27,258 nt of DNA from Prevotella sp. (GTDB lineage: Bacteria > Bacteroidota > Bacteroidia > Bacteroidales > Bacteroidaceae), in contig JAFRMM010000148.1 of NCBI GenBank assembly GCA_017430675.1, positions 1-27,258 of the forward strand, given 5' to 3'. Position 1 is the first letter of the stretch, and each line of letters opens with the position of its first letter. Positions 7,528 to 15,547 of this stretch are shown one piece after another. Under the pieces are notes generated by a model, which made no database searches, was not told the DNA's origin, and saw only the letters and a list, made by a program, of their open reading frames with translations. Position numbers and translations under genes: made by a program.

Positions 7528-7640
7528 ATTTTGAAAAATAATTTCATTTACCTTTCAGTTGAGGCGTAATCTGTTGATATTCAGGTTGTTGTGCTGAAAG
7601 GCAAAAAGGGGTGCCTGTTTTGCTGCGAAAATAGATACTT

Positions 7641-7692
7641 TAGCGAGAATAAGTAGCCCTTTTTGATTGTAAAGGACTACTTATTCTCGCTA
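7641..7692. repeat. 22-bp hairpin (one mismatch)
   Basis: TAGCGAGAATAAGTAG (7641-7656) pairs perfectly with CTACTTATTCTCGCTA (7677-7692). After one C/A mismatch, five or six more pairs (CCTTT with AAAGG) continue the stem, leaving an 8-nt loop (7663-7670). It is longer than a normal intrinsic terminator and has no U-run after it. Confidence 0.85.
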
Positions 7693-7773
7693 TAGTGGCT
7701 CCATATTTTCCTATAGTGGCTCTAAAATTTCCTACGGAGCCTCTAAATTTTCTTACGGAGCCTCTATATTTTT
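7690..7773 (+). repeat. Four tandem 21-bp units
   Basis: Units start at 7690, 7711, 7732 and 7753. Units 1-2 begin CTATAGTGGCTC and units 3-4 begin YTACGGAGCCTC; all end in an A/T stretch with TTT. The GGCTC core of units 1-2 is the inverse complement of the GAGCC core of units 3-4, so the array can also fold. The 21-bp period equals two helical turns. Confidence 0.8.
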
Positions 7774-7947
7774 GCTTTTCAGCAGGGGATAATCCTCAAA
7801 ATCATACGGCACAAACTTTTAGATAAGTAATCACCATAAGAGGCCTCCCAAAAACTCCTTTCAGTGGAACAGCCTGACAATCAGACTATAAGCCTCCGGC
7901 TGAAAGGATAAATAAAATTACTTTATAGTATAAGATATCATCTTTCA

Positions 7948-9864
7948 CTACTTGGTATATCCGTTCTCTGGATTTTCGTACATGCTGATGGGAATGTGGA
8001 ACTGCATCATCTCCTCAAGGTTGTGGACGGGATGTTCCATGTCCTGTGGGATGAGACGATGGGAGAAGGTCTGGAAATAGAGCAGACAGGCATCGCGCCA
8101 CCACTCTGCGTCGCGGGCCTGGATGCGGAGTTTGCGCTGAACCTCACTGAAACGCTGAGCATCAACGTAAGGCTGCATGGCATCCCAGACGGTGAGGAAA
8201 CGGCGGGCCTCATGTACGCCTTCATCGTACTGATGGCAGAGTTCGTCCCAAAACGTTCGTCCACTCTTCATCTTGTGGTCCCAGGGTACGTGGTGGAACC
8301 ATGTGATGAGGTTCTCTGGACACGTGTTGATATCGTTGTAGAGACGGCAGAGCGCTTCTGGATACTGTCTGACATTGGCCGTGCCTGTGAGGGTGCGGTC
8401 GAAGCCCATACCTATGGAGTCGGCCTTGTGGTAGTAGGGTGGTGTCCAGTCGGCTCTCAGCCCCTTCGGAGCATACCACGGCTCAGGTCCGTAATGATGG
8501 GTGCCGGCAAAGATGTGGTGAATGCCCAGCGGCATCATGTACTTGACGCACGCCTCACGGCTTTCCTGCATGATTTGCCTGACAGGACTGAGCAACCGCT
8601 CATCACTCGAGAATGTCAGGCGAATCCACTCGTCGGCAATCTTCTCCGGCTTCAGCGCGGGATCCCATGCTGTACGTCCGAAGGCATACCAGTTGGCCTG
8701 TGCGAAGTGGTGGCCGCACCAGTTAGTGTCGTTGCCGATGTTGGCCACACCAGCCATCGCCTTCAGACTGCCGGGCTTCACAAACGAGAAAAATTCCTGC
8801 CATATCGGGGCGAGATAGACCAGGTGGTTGGCAGCACCGAGGTACTCCTGCGTAAGTTGGAACTCCACCATCATCTGCGTCTTCTGCATAGCGGTAAACA
8901 GCGGGCTGTATGGCTCGCGGGGCTGGAAATCAATGGGGCCGTTCTTGATCTGGATGATCACGTTGTCGGCAAACTGACCGTCGAGTGGCATGAACTCCAA
9001 GTAGGCCTGGTTGGCACGATCGGGACTTTGGGGCGCATAGACGAAGGCGCGCCACATCACAATGCCCTTGTGGGGTTTCAGGACACGGGCCAGCATATTG
9101 GCACCGTCGGCATGTGTGCGTCCGAAGTCCTGAGGACCTGGCTCACCCTCGGAGTTGGCTTTCACCAGGAAGCCACCGAAGTCGGGAATCAGACGGTAGA
9201 TCTCTTTCACCTTCTCTTTCCACCAACGGACGACCTTGGTGTCGAGCGGATCGGCAGTCTCCAGACCGCCCACCTTGATGGGGGAGGCGAAGTTGATGGA
9301 GAGATAGACGCGAATGCCGTAGGGACGCAATTGATCGGCGATGGCCTTCGTCTTCTGCAGACTCTCTGTTGAGAGTGCCTCTGGCTTGGCATTCACATTG
9401 TTGAGCACGGTGCCGTTGATGCCGACAGACGCATTGGCGCGAGCGTACATCCGGATCCGTTCCGGATCGGGATCGAGGAAGATGCTCTCTCCTGCAAAGC
9501 CGCGCTCCACAGTGCCGTTGGGGTTGTCCCAGTGGTTCAGGATGCGGAGTTTGAAGAAGGGGGCAGAGTAGCCGCTCTCCCCACGCAACAGGGCGTAGGC
9601 ACCATAGAGCAGACCCTGTTCACTCTTGGCGGTGATGGTGCTGCCGCTGATTCGGTAAGCATCGTCGGCCATCGTGGGGTCGAGCGTCAGCGTGGCCGTC
9701 TCTCCCTGGTAATACGTCCGCAGTTCTTCCGCTGCCAGACAGTCAGGACCTGTCACTTTGGCCTTGTTCACGGGCTGGTATCTGAGCCACAACTGGCTGC
9801 CGTCTTCTGCTTTCGTACAAAGTACGAAGGTCAGTGTCAAAATGAGAAATGCAAATCTCTTCAT
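7948..9864 (-). CDS. aguA: GH67 alpha-glucuronidase, secreted/periplasmic
   Basis: A 638-residue GH67 enzyme that removes 4-O-methyl-glucuronic acid from the non-reducing end of xylo-oligosaccharides. It has a signal peptide (MKRFAFLILTLTFVLCTKAE). Catalytic residues are Glu239 in KANSEGEPGP (acid), Asp312 in NGPIDFQPREP and Glu340 in EFQLTQEYLG; the 28-residue spacing of the last two matches characterised AguA enzymes. The ATG at 9864 is preferred over an in-frame ATG at 9894 because the signal peptide begins there and a -7 box (9892-9899) would overlap the longer version. No SusC/D pair, xylanase or regulator lies nearby, so it is an orphan of the xylan system here. Confidence 0.95.
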   Translation of the reverse strand: MKRFAFLILTLTFVLCTKAEDGSQLWLRYQPVNKAKVTGPDCLAAEELRTYYQGETATLTLDPTMADDAYRISGSTITAKSEQGLLYGAYALLRGESGYSAPFFKLRILNHWDNPNGTVERGFAGESIFLDPDPERIRMYARANASVGINGTVLNNVNAKPEALSTESLQKTKAIADQLRPYGIRVYLSINFASPIKVGGLETADPLDTKVVRWWKEKVKEIYRLIPDFGGFLVKANSEGEPGPQDFGRTHADGANMLARVLKPHKGIVMWRAFVYAPQSPDRANQAYLEFMPLDGQFADNVIIQIKNGPIDFQPREPYSPLFTAMQKTQMMVEFQLTQEYLGAANHLVYLAPIWQEFFSFVKPGSLKAMAGVANIGNDTNWCGHHFAQANWYAFGRTAWDPALKPEKIADEWIRLTFSSDERLLSPVRQIMQESREACVKYMMPLGIHHIFAGTHHYGPEPWYAPKGLRADWTPPYYHKADSIGMGFDRTLTGTANVRQYPEALCRLYNDINTCPENLITWFHHVPWDHKMKSGRTFWDELCHQYDEGVHEARRFLTVWDAMQPYVDAQRFSEVQRKLRIQARDAEWWRDACLLYFQTFSHRLIPQDMEHPVHNLEEMMQFHIPISMYENPENGYTK

Positions 9865-9891
9865 AAACAGGAATTTAGGTTTTTGATGGTG

Positions 9892-9899
9892 CAAAGATA
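9892..9899 (-). promoter_or_regulatory. -7 box of the GH67 promoter
   Basis: TATCTTTG on the minus strand, about 24 nt of leader before the ATG at 9864. No good -33 TTTG is seen at the expected distance, which may suit an activated gene. Confidence 0.55.
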
Positions 9900-9949
9900 A
9901 GAAATAATCGTGAAAAGTCGTTTCTAAATAAGGAAATTTCTGAGAAAAT

Positions 9950-9980
9950 TTTGTCGTTTAACCAAATTGTTGTATTTTTG
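9950..9980 (+). promoter_or_regulatory. Promoter of the SLBB-wzz operon
   Basis: TTTG (9950-9953), a 19-bp spacer and TATTTTTG (9973-9980) form a full -33/-7 pair. The leader before ATG 10018 is about 33 nt. Confidence 0.75.
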
Positions 9981-10017
9981 CACCGCGATAAGCGAGAAAC
10001 AATTCATTTAGTTAAAT

Positions 10018-12426
10018 ATGAAAAGAGTTTTTTTGTTGTCTTTGGTGTTCCTGGGCTTTATGACGACGGCCCTGGGACAGAGTATGACTCAGGATCAGAT
10101 TCTACAGTATGCCATTCAGGAGAAAAAGAAAGGTACGGCTGATGTGGATATTGCGAAGCAGTTGTTGCAGAAGGGTGCTACGATGGCGCAGATTCAGGAA
10201 ATGCGCCAGAAGTATGGTAAACAAATTACCCAGCGCGGTTTGGACAGTAATTTAGACAATGCCATAGGCAATGCCAAGGAGCGGATGCGCGCCAACAACG
10301 AAGTCAATGACAATGACATTATTACCCATGAACGAGCCCTTGCCCCAGAATATATACCTGAGCAGCAGACCACATTCGGTAAAAAGGTCTTTGGCCGTGA
10401 CATCTTTAATAACAAGTCACTGACGTTCGAGCCTGTGATGAATATTGCCACACCTCAGAACTATGTGCTGGGTCCTGGCGATCAGGTGATCATCGATGTC
10501 TATGGTGATACGCAGAAGAGCCTTCAGTTGACGGTATCCCCGGATGGTGATGTCACGGTGCCAGAATATGGTCCCGTCCATGTGGCTGGCCTTTCAGTTT
10601 CTGCTGCTCAGGCCAAGGTTCGTGGCAGTCTGGGTACGTACTATGAGAGTTCCAATGTCAAGGTGACGGTAGGTCAGACGCGTACCATCCTGGTCAATGT
10701 CATGGGTGAGGTGAAGACTCCCGGAACCTATACACTTTCGGCTTTTGCCACTGTGTTCCATGCCCTTTATATGGCTGGCGGCATCAATGATATTGGTACA
10801 CTTCGTAACATCAAGGTGTTCCGTCAGGGACGCCAGATATCTGTCGTCGATGTCTATGAGTTTATCCTCAACGGTCGCCTGGCAGGTAACGTGCGTCTTC
10901 AGGATAACGATGTGGTGCAGGTTGGCCCCTACGAGAGTATTGTCGATATCACTGGCCGTGTAAAACGTCCGATGGCGTATGAACTCCGTAAGAATGAAAG
11001 CCTTTCCACCTTGTTAAACTACAGTGGCGGCTTTGCCAATGATGCCTATAAGAAGTCTTTGCGTGTGCTCCGTAAGAACGGTCAGATGAAGAGTGTCTTC
11101 AATGTCGAAGAGTTTGAACGGGCAGATTTCAAGATGGATGACGGAGATTCTGTTATCGTCGATTCTATCTATAACCGTTTTGAGAACATGGTGGAGGTGA
11201 AGGGAGCCGTATTCCGTCCTGGCATGTATCAGTTGGGCGAGAAGGTCAACAGTGTGCTTTCCCTGATAGAGAATGCCGATGGTCTGACGGAAGAGGCTAT
11301 GGTGTCTCGTGCTGTGATTCGTCGTATGAAGCCTAATCGTACACAAGAAGTATTGTCTGTTGACCTGAAGGGTATTACGGAAGGCACAGCCGCTGACGTG
11401 CCTTTGGAGAATGAGGATATCCTCTTCATCCCTACGCTGGCAGAACATCAGAACCTGCGAATCCTGACGATCGATGGGCAGGTGATTTTCCCGGGTACAT
11501 ACGAATATGCTGATAAAATGACCATTGAGGATTTGATTCTGCAGGCTGGCGGTTTGACGGATAATGCCTCGACGGTGAAGGTGGATGTGGCACGCAGGAT
11601 GATTGATCCAGAGGCCACGACCTCCACGATGGAGATTGCCAAGACCTATAGTTTTTCCATCAAACCGGGCTTCGAGTTCGATGGTGATCGTAGTTTTACG
11701 CTCGAGCCTTACGATGTGGTGTCTGTCCGTCGTAGCCCAGTCTCCGTGGAACCATTTAAGGTACGTGTTGAGGGGGAGATTGCCTTTGAAGGTATTTACA
11801 CGCTGGAGCAGAAGAACCAACGCCTCAGTGATATTGTCAAGGCCGCTGGCGGTGTTATCCCTGGAGCATACGTCCGTGGTGCCCGACTCATCCGTAACAT
11901 GAGTGAAGACGAACTGGCCCGTAGAGATGAACTCATCAAGATGGCCAGGCAGAGTGCATCGGCAGACGAGAAAGACTCTTTGAGCATGGAGCAGTTGGCC
12001 CTTGAAACGACCTATAGCGTAGGTATCCATCTGGACGAGGCTCTCGCTGACCCAGGCTGTGACGAGGATATTGAGTTACAGGATGGTGATCGTCTGTATA
12101 TCCCCCGTTACAACAGAACGGTGAAAATCTCTGGTGATATTCTGAAGCCGAATACGGTGGCCTTTAAGAACAAGAAAGACTACAAATATTATATAGAACA
12201 GGCAGGTGGTTATGGTCGTCGTGCGCGTAAGTCTCACACCTATATATTATATCAGAACGGCACCATCGCCAAGGCGTCGAAGGGCACTGTGGAGCCGGGC
12301 TGTGAGATTATTGTGCCGACAAAGGGGCCGAAAGATCCTAATGACGTTACCCAGTGGCTTGGTATCGGAACTTCTGCAGCCTCTCTTGCTACCATGTTCA
12401 TTTCTGTTGCTAACATGTTGAAGTAA
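10018..12426 (+). CDS. Wza-like polysaccharide export protein with multiple SLBB domains
   Basis: An 802-residue protein for outer-membrane export of capsular or exopolysaccharide. It has a signal peptide (MKRVFLLSLVFLGFMTTALG), a helical N-terminal region (22-110), a Poly_export domain (about 145-222, from YVLGPGDQVIIDVYGD), and then about six SLBB-type repeats marked by G-x-V-x-x-P-x-x-Y/F and AGG motifs (starting near 225, 307, 390, 485, 580 and 705). E. coli Wza has far fewer and is half the size. The C-terminal stretch ASLATMFISVANML could be the membrane-inserting helix. No lipobox is seen. The wzz gene follows after 7 nt in the same operon. Confidence 0.9.
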   Translation: MKRVFLLSLVFLGFMTTALGQSMTQDQILQYAIQEKKKGTADVDIAKQLLQKGATMAQIQEMRQKYGKQITQRGLDSNLDNAIGNAKERMRANNEVNDNDIITHERALAPEYIPEQQTTFGKKVFGRDIFNNKSLTFEPVMNIATPQNYVLGPGDQVIIDVYGDTQKSLQLTVSPDGDVTVPEYGPVHVAGLSVSAAQAKVRGSLGTYYESSNVKVTVGQTRTILVNVMGEVKTPGTYTLSAFATVFHALYMAGGINDIGTLRNIKVFRQGRQISVVDVYEFILNGRLAGNVRLQDNDVVQVGPYESIVDITGRVKRPMAYELRKNESLSTLLNYSGGFANDAYKKSLRVLRKNGQMKSVFNVEEFERADFKMDDGDSVIVDSIYNRFENMVEVKGAVFRPGMYQLGEKVNSVLSLIENADGLTEEAMVSRAVIRRMKPNRTQEVLSVDLKGITEGTAADVPLENEDILFIPTLAEHQNLRILTIDGQVIFPGTYEYADKMTIEDLILQAGGLTDNASTVKVDVARRMIDPEATTSTMEIAKTYSFSIKPGFEFDGDRSFTLEPYDVVSVRRSPVSVEPFKVRVEGEIAFEGIYTLEQKNQRLSDIVKAAGGVIPGAYVRGARLIRNMSEDELARRDELIKMARQSASADEKDSLSMEQLALETTYSVGIHLDEALADPGCDEDIELQDGDRLYIPRYNRTVKISGDILKPNTVAFKNKKDYKYYIEQAGGYGRRARKSHTYILYQNGTIAKASKGTVEPGCEIIVPTKGPKDPNDVTQWLGIGTSAASLATMFISVANMLK

Positions 12427-12433
12427 TTGCCTT

Positions 12434-13540
12434 ATGAATGAAGAAAATAAGATGATAGAAGAGATGGATGAGTCTTCCATCGACTTTGGAAAGTTATTCA
12501 AGGATCTGCTGAAGCATAAGACGCTTTATTACAAGGTTCTACCTGTCACTTTTGTGATTGCAGCGATTTTGCTGCTTAGTATTCCTAACTATTACAGGTG
12601 TGAGGTGAAACTTAGTCCTGAAATGAGTGGAAGTGGCAGCAAGTCAGGGCTTCTTTCTTTGGCAAGTAGTTTTGGCGTGAACCTGAAAGGCGCGCTTGGC
12701 AACTCAACGGAGGCTTTGTTTCCGACGCTATATCCTGACCTGATGAATAGTGTCGATTTTAAGACCAGCCTGTTTCTTATTCCTGTAACGATAGAAGGAG
12801 ATGAGGAAGAGGGTGAGCCTGACCGAACCATGTCCTATTACGATTATTTGATGAATGAGCAGAAACTTCCTTGGTGGGGGGCGGCTCGAAAGGCATTCTT
12901 CGAATGGCTGGTGAGTCTATTCAAGGATGAGGAACCTGAAAATACGGGAATAGACCCATTCCGTTTGACAAAAGAGCAAACGGAGATAGTGAAACTTATT
13001 GACGAAAAGGTAGTTTGTGATGTAGATCAGAAGACGATGGTAATCTCAATAGAAGTAACTGATCAGGATGCGCTCATCTGTGCTACAATGGCTGATTCAG
13101 TGAAAACGCGTTTGCAAAAGTTCATTACAGATTATCGTACGAGTAAGTCTCGGGTTGATTTGGAATACAACAAGAAACTATACGGTGAAGTCAAGGCAAG
13201 GTATGAGAAGGCTCGTTTGACTTATGCCAATTTTGCTGACTCTCATCGATCCGTGAGTTCCCAGAGTGCCCAAACGCAGCGTGATGAACTTTTAAATGAA
13301 ATGCAAATGCAGCAGCAAATCTATCAACAGGTGGTAGGTCAACTTCAACAGGCCGAAATGCAGGTTCAGGCGGAAACCCCTGCATTCACTACCCTTCAGT
13401 CTGCCACAGTCCCCGTTAAGAAGTCTGGTCCTGCACGTGCGAAGTGGTGCATTGTTTGGGTTTTCTTGGCCTTCTTGGCTACTACGGCATGGATTCTATA
13501 CAAGGAAGACGATCTTAAACCCTTGTTGGGACTTTCATAA
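12434..13540 (+). CDS. Wzz-type polysaccharide chain-length determinant
   Basis: A 368-residue inner-membrane protein with the Wzz layout: a cytoplasmic N-terminus, one membrane helix (about 34-54), a large periplasmic part with a coiled-coil region rich in Gln (roughly 235-310, including the QMQQQIYQQVVGQLQQAEMQ stretch), and a second helix near 338-358 just before a short tail. A proline-rich loop before it (AKWCIV preceded by PVKKSGPAR) fits the usual PxxP-type end. It has no fused kinase domain, as no Walker motif follows. Seven nt separate it from the upstream export gene. Together they form the transport half of an exopolysaccharide system whose synthesis genes are not in this window. 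Confidence 0.88.
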   Translation: MNEENKMIEEMDESSIDFGKLFKDLLKHKTLYYKVLPVTFVIAAILLLSIPNYYRCEVKLSPEMSGSGSKSGLLSLASSFGVNLKGALGNSTEALFPTLYPDLMNSVDFKTSLFLIPVTIEGDEEEGEPDRTMSYYDYLMNEQKLPWWGAARKAFFEWLVSLFKDEEPENTGIDPFRLTKEQTEIVKLIDEKVVCDVDQKTMVISIEVTDQDALICATMADSVKTRLQKFITDYRTSKSRVDLEYNKKLYGEVKARYEKARLTYANFADSHRSVSSQSAQTQRDELLNEMQMQQQIYQQVVGQLQQAEMQVQAETPAFTTLQSATVPVKKSGPARAKWCIVWVFLAFLATTAWILYKEDDLKPLLGLS

Positions 13541-13554
13541 GATTTAAAATAAAC

Positions 13555-13581
13555 AATCCCCGCCAGGCCCTGGCGGGGATT
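13555..13581. terminator. Intrinsic terminator after wzz (bidirectional)
   Basis: An 11-bp G/C-rich stem (13555-13565 with 13571-13581, around loop GGCCC) is followed by ATTTATTT. It lies 15 nt after the wzz stop and 3 nt before the GH97 stop on the other strand, so it can end both transcripts. Confidence 0.9.
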
Positions 13582-13583
13582 AT

Positions 13584-15545
13584 TTATTTGATAATCAGGC
13601 CTCCGTTAGGTTGGAGGGTGACTTTTACCTGTCCTTTCTTATCTGTCTTGAGTGGGGTGAGCGTAGGCTCGCCTTTTTTGTTGTCGAGGAAAAGAGAGGT
13701 GAGGGGTGAGAGGTGAGGGGTTAGAAAGGGGGTGAGATCGATGGTCAGGGTCAGGGGCTCCTTGAGGGCATTCAGACCTGCGATATACCACCCGCCATTG
13801 GTGGCTTTGCGGGCTAGGATGACGTATTTGCCAGGATAGCCGTCGATGAAGCGCGTCTCTTCCCAGGTGGTAGGCAACTGACGCAGGAAGTCCATCTCGA
13901 ACTGTGGCAGTTCGTCGAGATTGTTGGGTTGCATGGCCACACACTGTACGGAGGTCTGCATGATAAGGCCTGAGGCTATCTCAAAGATATCCGTGGTCTT
14001 ACGGGTATGGCGGCTCTTGTTGTCACGCGACATCCATTTGTTCATGATGATGCCGCCCCAGTCCATTGAGGCCGTGGCATTACGGCAGAAAGGATGGAGA
14101 GTGAGGTCGAAAGGCTCGCTGATGGTGGCACCTTCTCCGAAGAACAGGTTCTCTGAAGCCAGCACAGCCTCTGAGGCGACGTAGTTGGGATACATGCGTT
14201 CCCAGCCACGGGGGATGGTACAGCCGTGGAAGACCACCTGCAGACCGTAGCGGTTGGCATCGCTGAGGATATCCTCATAGAGTCGCATCGTCTCCTGCTT
14301 GTCGCCCCCGAAGAAATCCACCTTGATACCCTTCACGCCAATGCTCTGCAACCACTTCATCTCGCGCTCACGGGCAATAGCCGTATTCATACAGTTACGT
14401 GGGGTCTGTGGAGCATCGTTCCAGAAGCCGTTGGAGTTATACCACAATAGGAGGTGTACGCCCTTGGACTGGGCGTACTTCGACAGTTCTGCCATACGGT
14501 CACGGCCAATCTGTGTGTCCCACCAGTTATCGACGAGACAATACTCAAAACCCATGGTTGAGGCGAGGTCAATGAACTTCACCTGATCCTCATAGTTGAC
14601 GGAGTTGTCCTGCCAGAGCAGCCAACTCCAGGTATAGCGGCCAGGCTGGTAATCAGTACTGGGTTCGTAAAGCGGTTTCACCAGATCGTAACTGATCGTC
14701 GTCTCTGTGATGGGTTTCAGGCTATTGCCTACCGTCAGCGTGCGCCAGGGGGTCTCGCCAGGCAGGGGTATGCCAGCGAAGTCTGCACCGAAACCATTAT
14801 TCTCACCCTTGTCAGGATAAGCCACTGTATAGCCTATACCTGCCTGATAGTCAGAAAGGTGGCTGCCACAGTAGTTGCTGCCTACACCTGTCTCTGCTAC
14901 CAGTGCCCAACCATTAGGGAGATGGAAGAGGGCAGGGAAGATATAGCCATGGCCATATTGTGAGGGCGTGTCCATAGGGGCATCGGCAGAATAGCCTTCC
15001 TCGTAGGATGGCTTCGTCTGTTCCCATCCTGACTCAGGTCCTATCTGCGGTGAGATAAAGGTGGTGGTGCCCTCAGGGAAGTTGAAACTGCTCAGTTCGG
15101 AGAGGATACGGGCGCGCTTAGCCTCTGAATGACCTATCGTCTGACGAGGAATCTCATAGTGGAAGGCGATATCGTTGTCAGAGACCTGGAAGCGGATGGA
15201 GAACAGCCTGCCATCTTGGTTCTTGAGATCCACTGTCAGTGTGTTAGCCTTGTAATCAGCCGAGGAGGCCTTCGTGCCACGCATCGTGTAATGTTCATCA
15301 ATCGCTCCAGTCTTGGTATTGACGATCGACAGTCCCTTGGTAAGATCACCTATGCTGGTCTTGAGACCTAAGGCAGAGGGTTGTAACACTTCCAGACCAT
15401 CGAGCGTGGCTGTATAATACAGTCGTCCGCCAGCATCACTCACTGTCACCTGTAATCTGTTGTCAGGCGATGAAACAGTAACGTCACCAGCCCAGGAAAG
15501 GACTGATGACGTTAGTATTATGGATAAAAGAAATACTTTCCTCAT
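13584..15545 (-). CDS. GH97 alpha-glycosidase, probably retaining type
   Basis: A 653-residue GH97 enzyme: signal peptide (MRKVFLLSIILTSSVLSWAG), N-terminal beta-sandwich, central (beta/alpha)8 barrel (about 300-560) and short C-terminal beta domain. GH97 has inverting members (SusB, which use glutamates as base) and retaining ones with an aspartate nucleophile. Here Asp410 in KGIKVDFFGG sits at the retaining position and Glu465 in ASEN lies 55 residues on, the spacing I recall for the retaining Bacteroides alpha-galactosidase pair; so retaining activity on alpha-galactosides or related sugars is more likely than SusB-like starch hydrolysis. It is the second gene after nagB, 2 nt apart. Specificity remains open. 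Confidence 0.9.
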   Translation of the reverse strand: MRKVFLLSIILTSSVLSWAGDVTVSSPDNRLQVTVSDAGGRLYYTATLDGLEVLQPSALGLKTSIGDLTKGLSIVNTKTGAIDEHYTMRGTKASSADYKANTLTVDLKNQDGRLFSIRFQVSDNDIAFHYEIPRQTIGHSEAKRARILSELSSFNFPEGTTTFISPQIGPESGWEQTKPSYEEGYSADAPMDTPSQYGHGYIFPALFHLPNGWALVAETGVGSNYCGSHLSDYQAGIGYTVAYPDKGENNGFGADFAGIPLPGETPWRTLTVGNSLKPITETTISYDLVKPLYEPSTDYQPGRYTWSWLLWQDNSVNYEDQVKFIDLASTMGFEYCLVDNWWDTQIGRDRMAELSKYAQSKGVHLLLWYNSNGFWNDAPQTPRNCMNTAIAREREMKWLQSIGVKGIKVDFFGGDKQETMRLYEDILSDANRYGLQVVFHGCTIPRGWERMYPNYVASEAVLASENLFFGEGATISEPFDLTLHPFCRNATASMDWGGIIMNKWMSRDNKSRHTRKTTDIFEIASGLIMQTSVQCVAMQPNNLDELPQFEMDFLRQLPTTWEETRFIDGYPGKYVILARKATNGGWYIAGLNALKEPLTLTIDLTPFLTPHLSPLTSLFLDNKKGEPTLTPLKTDKKGQVKVTLQPNGGLIIK

Positions 15546-15547
15546 TA

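Larger units (their letters stand above)
7551..7907. mobile_element. Candidate MITE-like cassette with 51-nt imperfect terminal inverted repeats
   Basis: Both ends are 51-nt blocks that begin CCTTTCAG and end CTGAAAGG (7551-7601 and 7857-7907). Comparing the left block with the reverse complement of the right gives 34 identical positions of 51 without gaps, including the shared run TTCAGG/GTCAGG near position 31-35. Each block can also fold on itself through its 8-nt ends. No transposase lies inside, so a non-autonomous element, or a structured RNA, is the natural reading. A duplicated target site is not evident. Confidence 0.5.
7528..7947. other. 420-bp gene-free gap holding a structured repeat cassette
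   Basis: No ORF of note is present between the convergent mnmA and GH67 genes. The gap is filled by inverted ends (7551-7601 and 7857-7907), a long hairpin (7641-7692) and four tandem 21-bp units (7690-7773), described separately. The flanks 7528-7550 and 7908-7947 are plain A/T-rich DNA. I see no clear target-site duplication. Confidence 0.8.

Noticed and set aside
7551..7601. First cassette hairpin as the mnmA terminator
   Set aside because: It has only an 8-bp stem with a 35-nt loop and no U-run; its match to the far end explains it better, though some termination effect cannot be excluded.
7690..7773. Tandem 21-bp units as a small CRISPR array
   Set aside because: The units follow one another directly with no unique spacers, and no cas gene is near.
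7996..9372. 458-codon plus-strand ORF opposite the GH67 gene
   Set aside because: It is a shadow frame: GH67 motifs are complete on the minus strand, and the opposite product has no recognisable domain, promoter or ribosome site.
11014..12030. 338-codon minus-strand ORF inside the SLBB gene
   Set aside because: It lies opposite clear SLBB repeats and has no coding features of its own.
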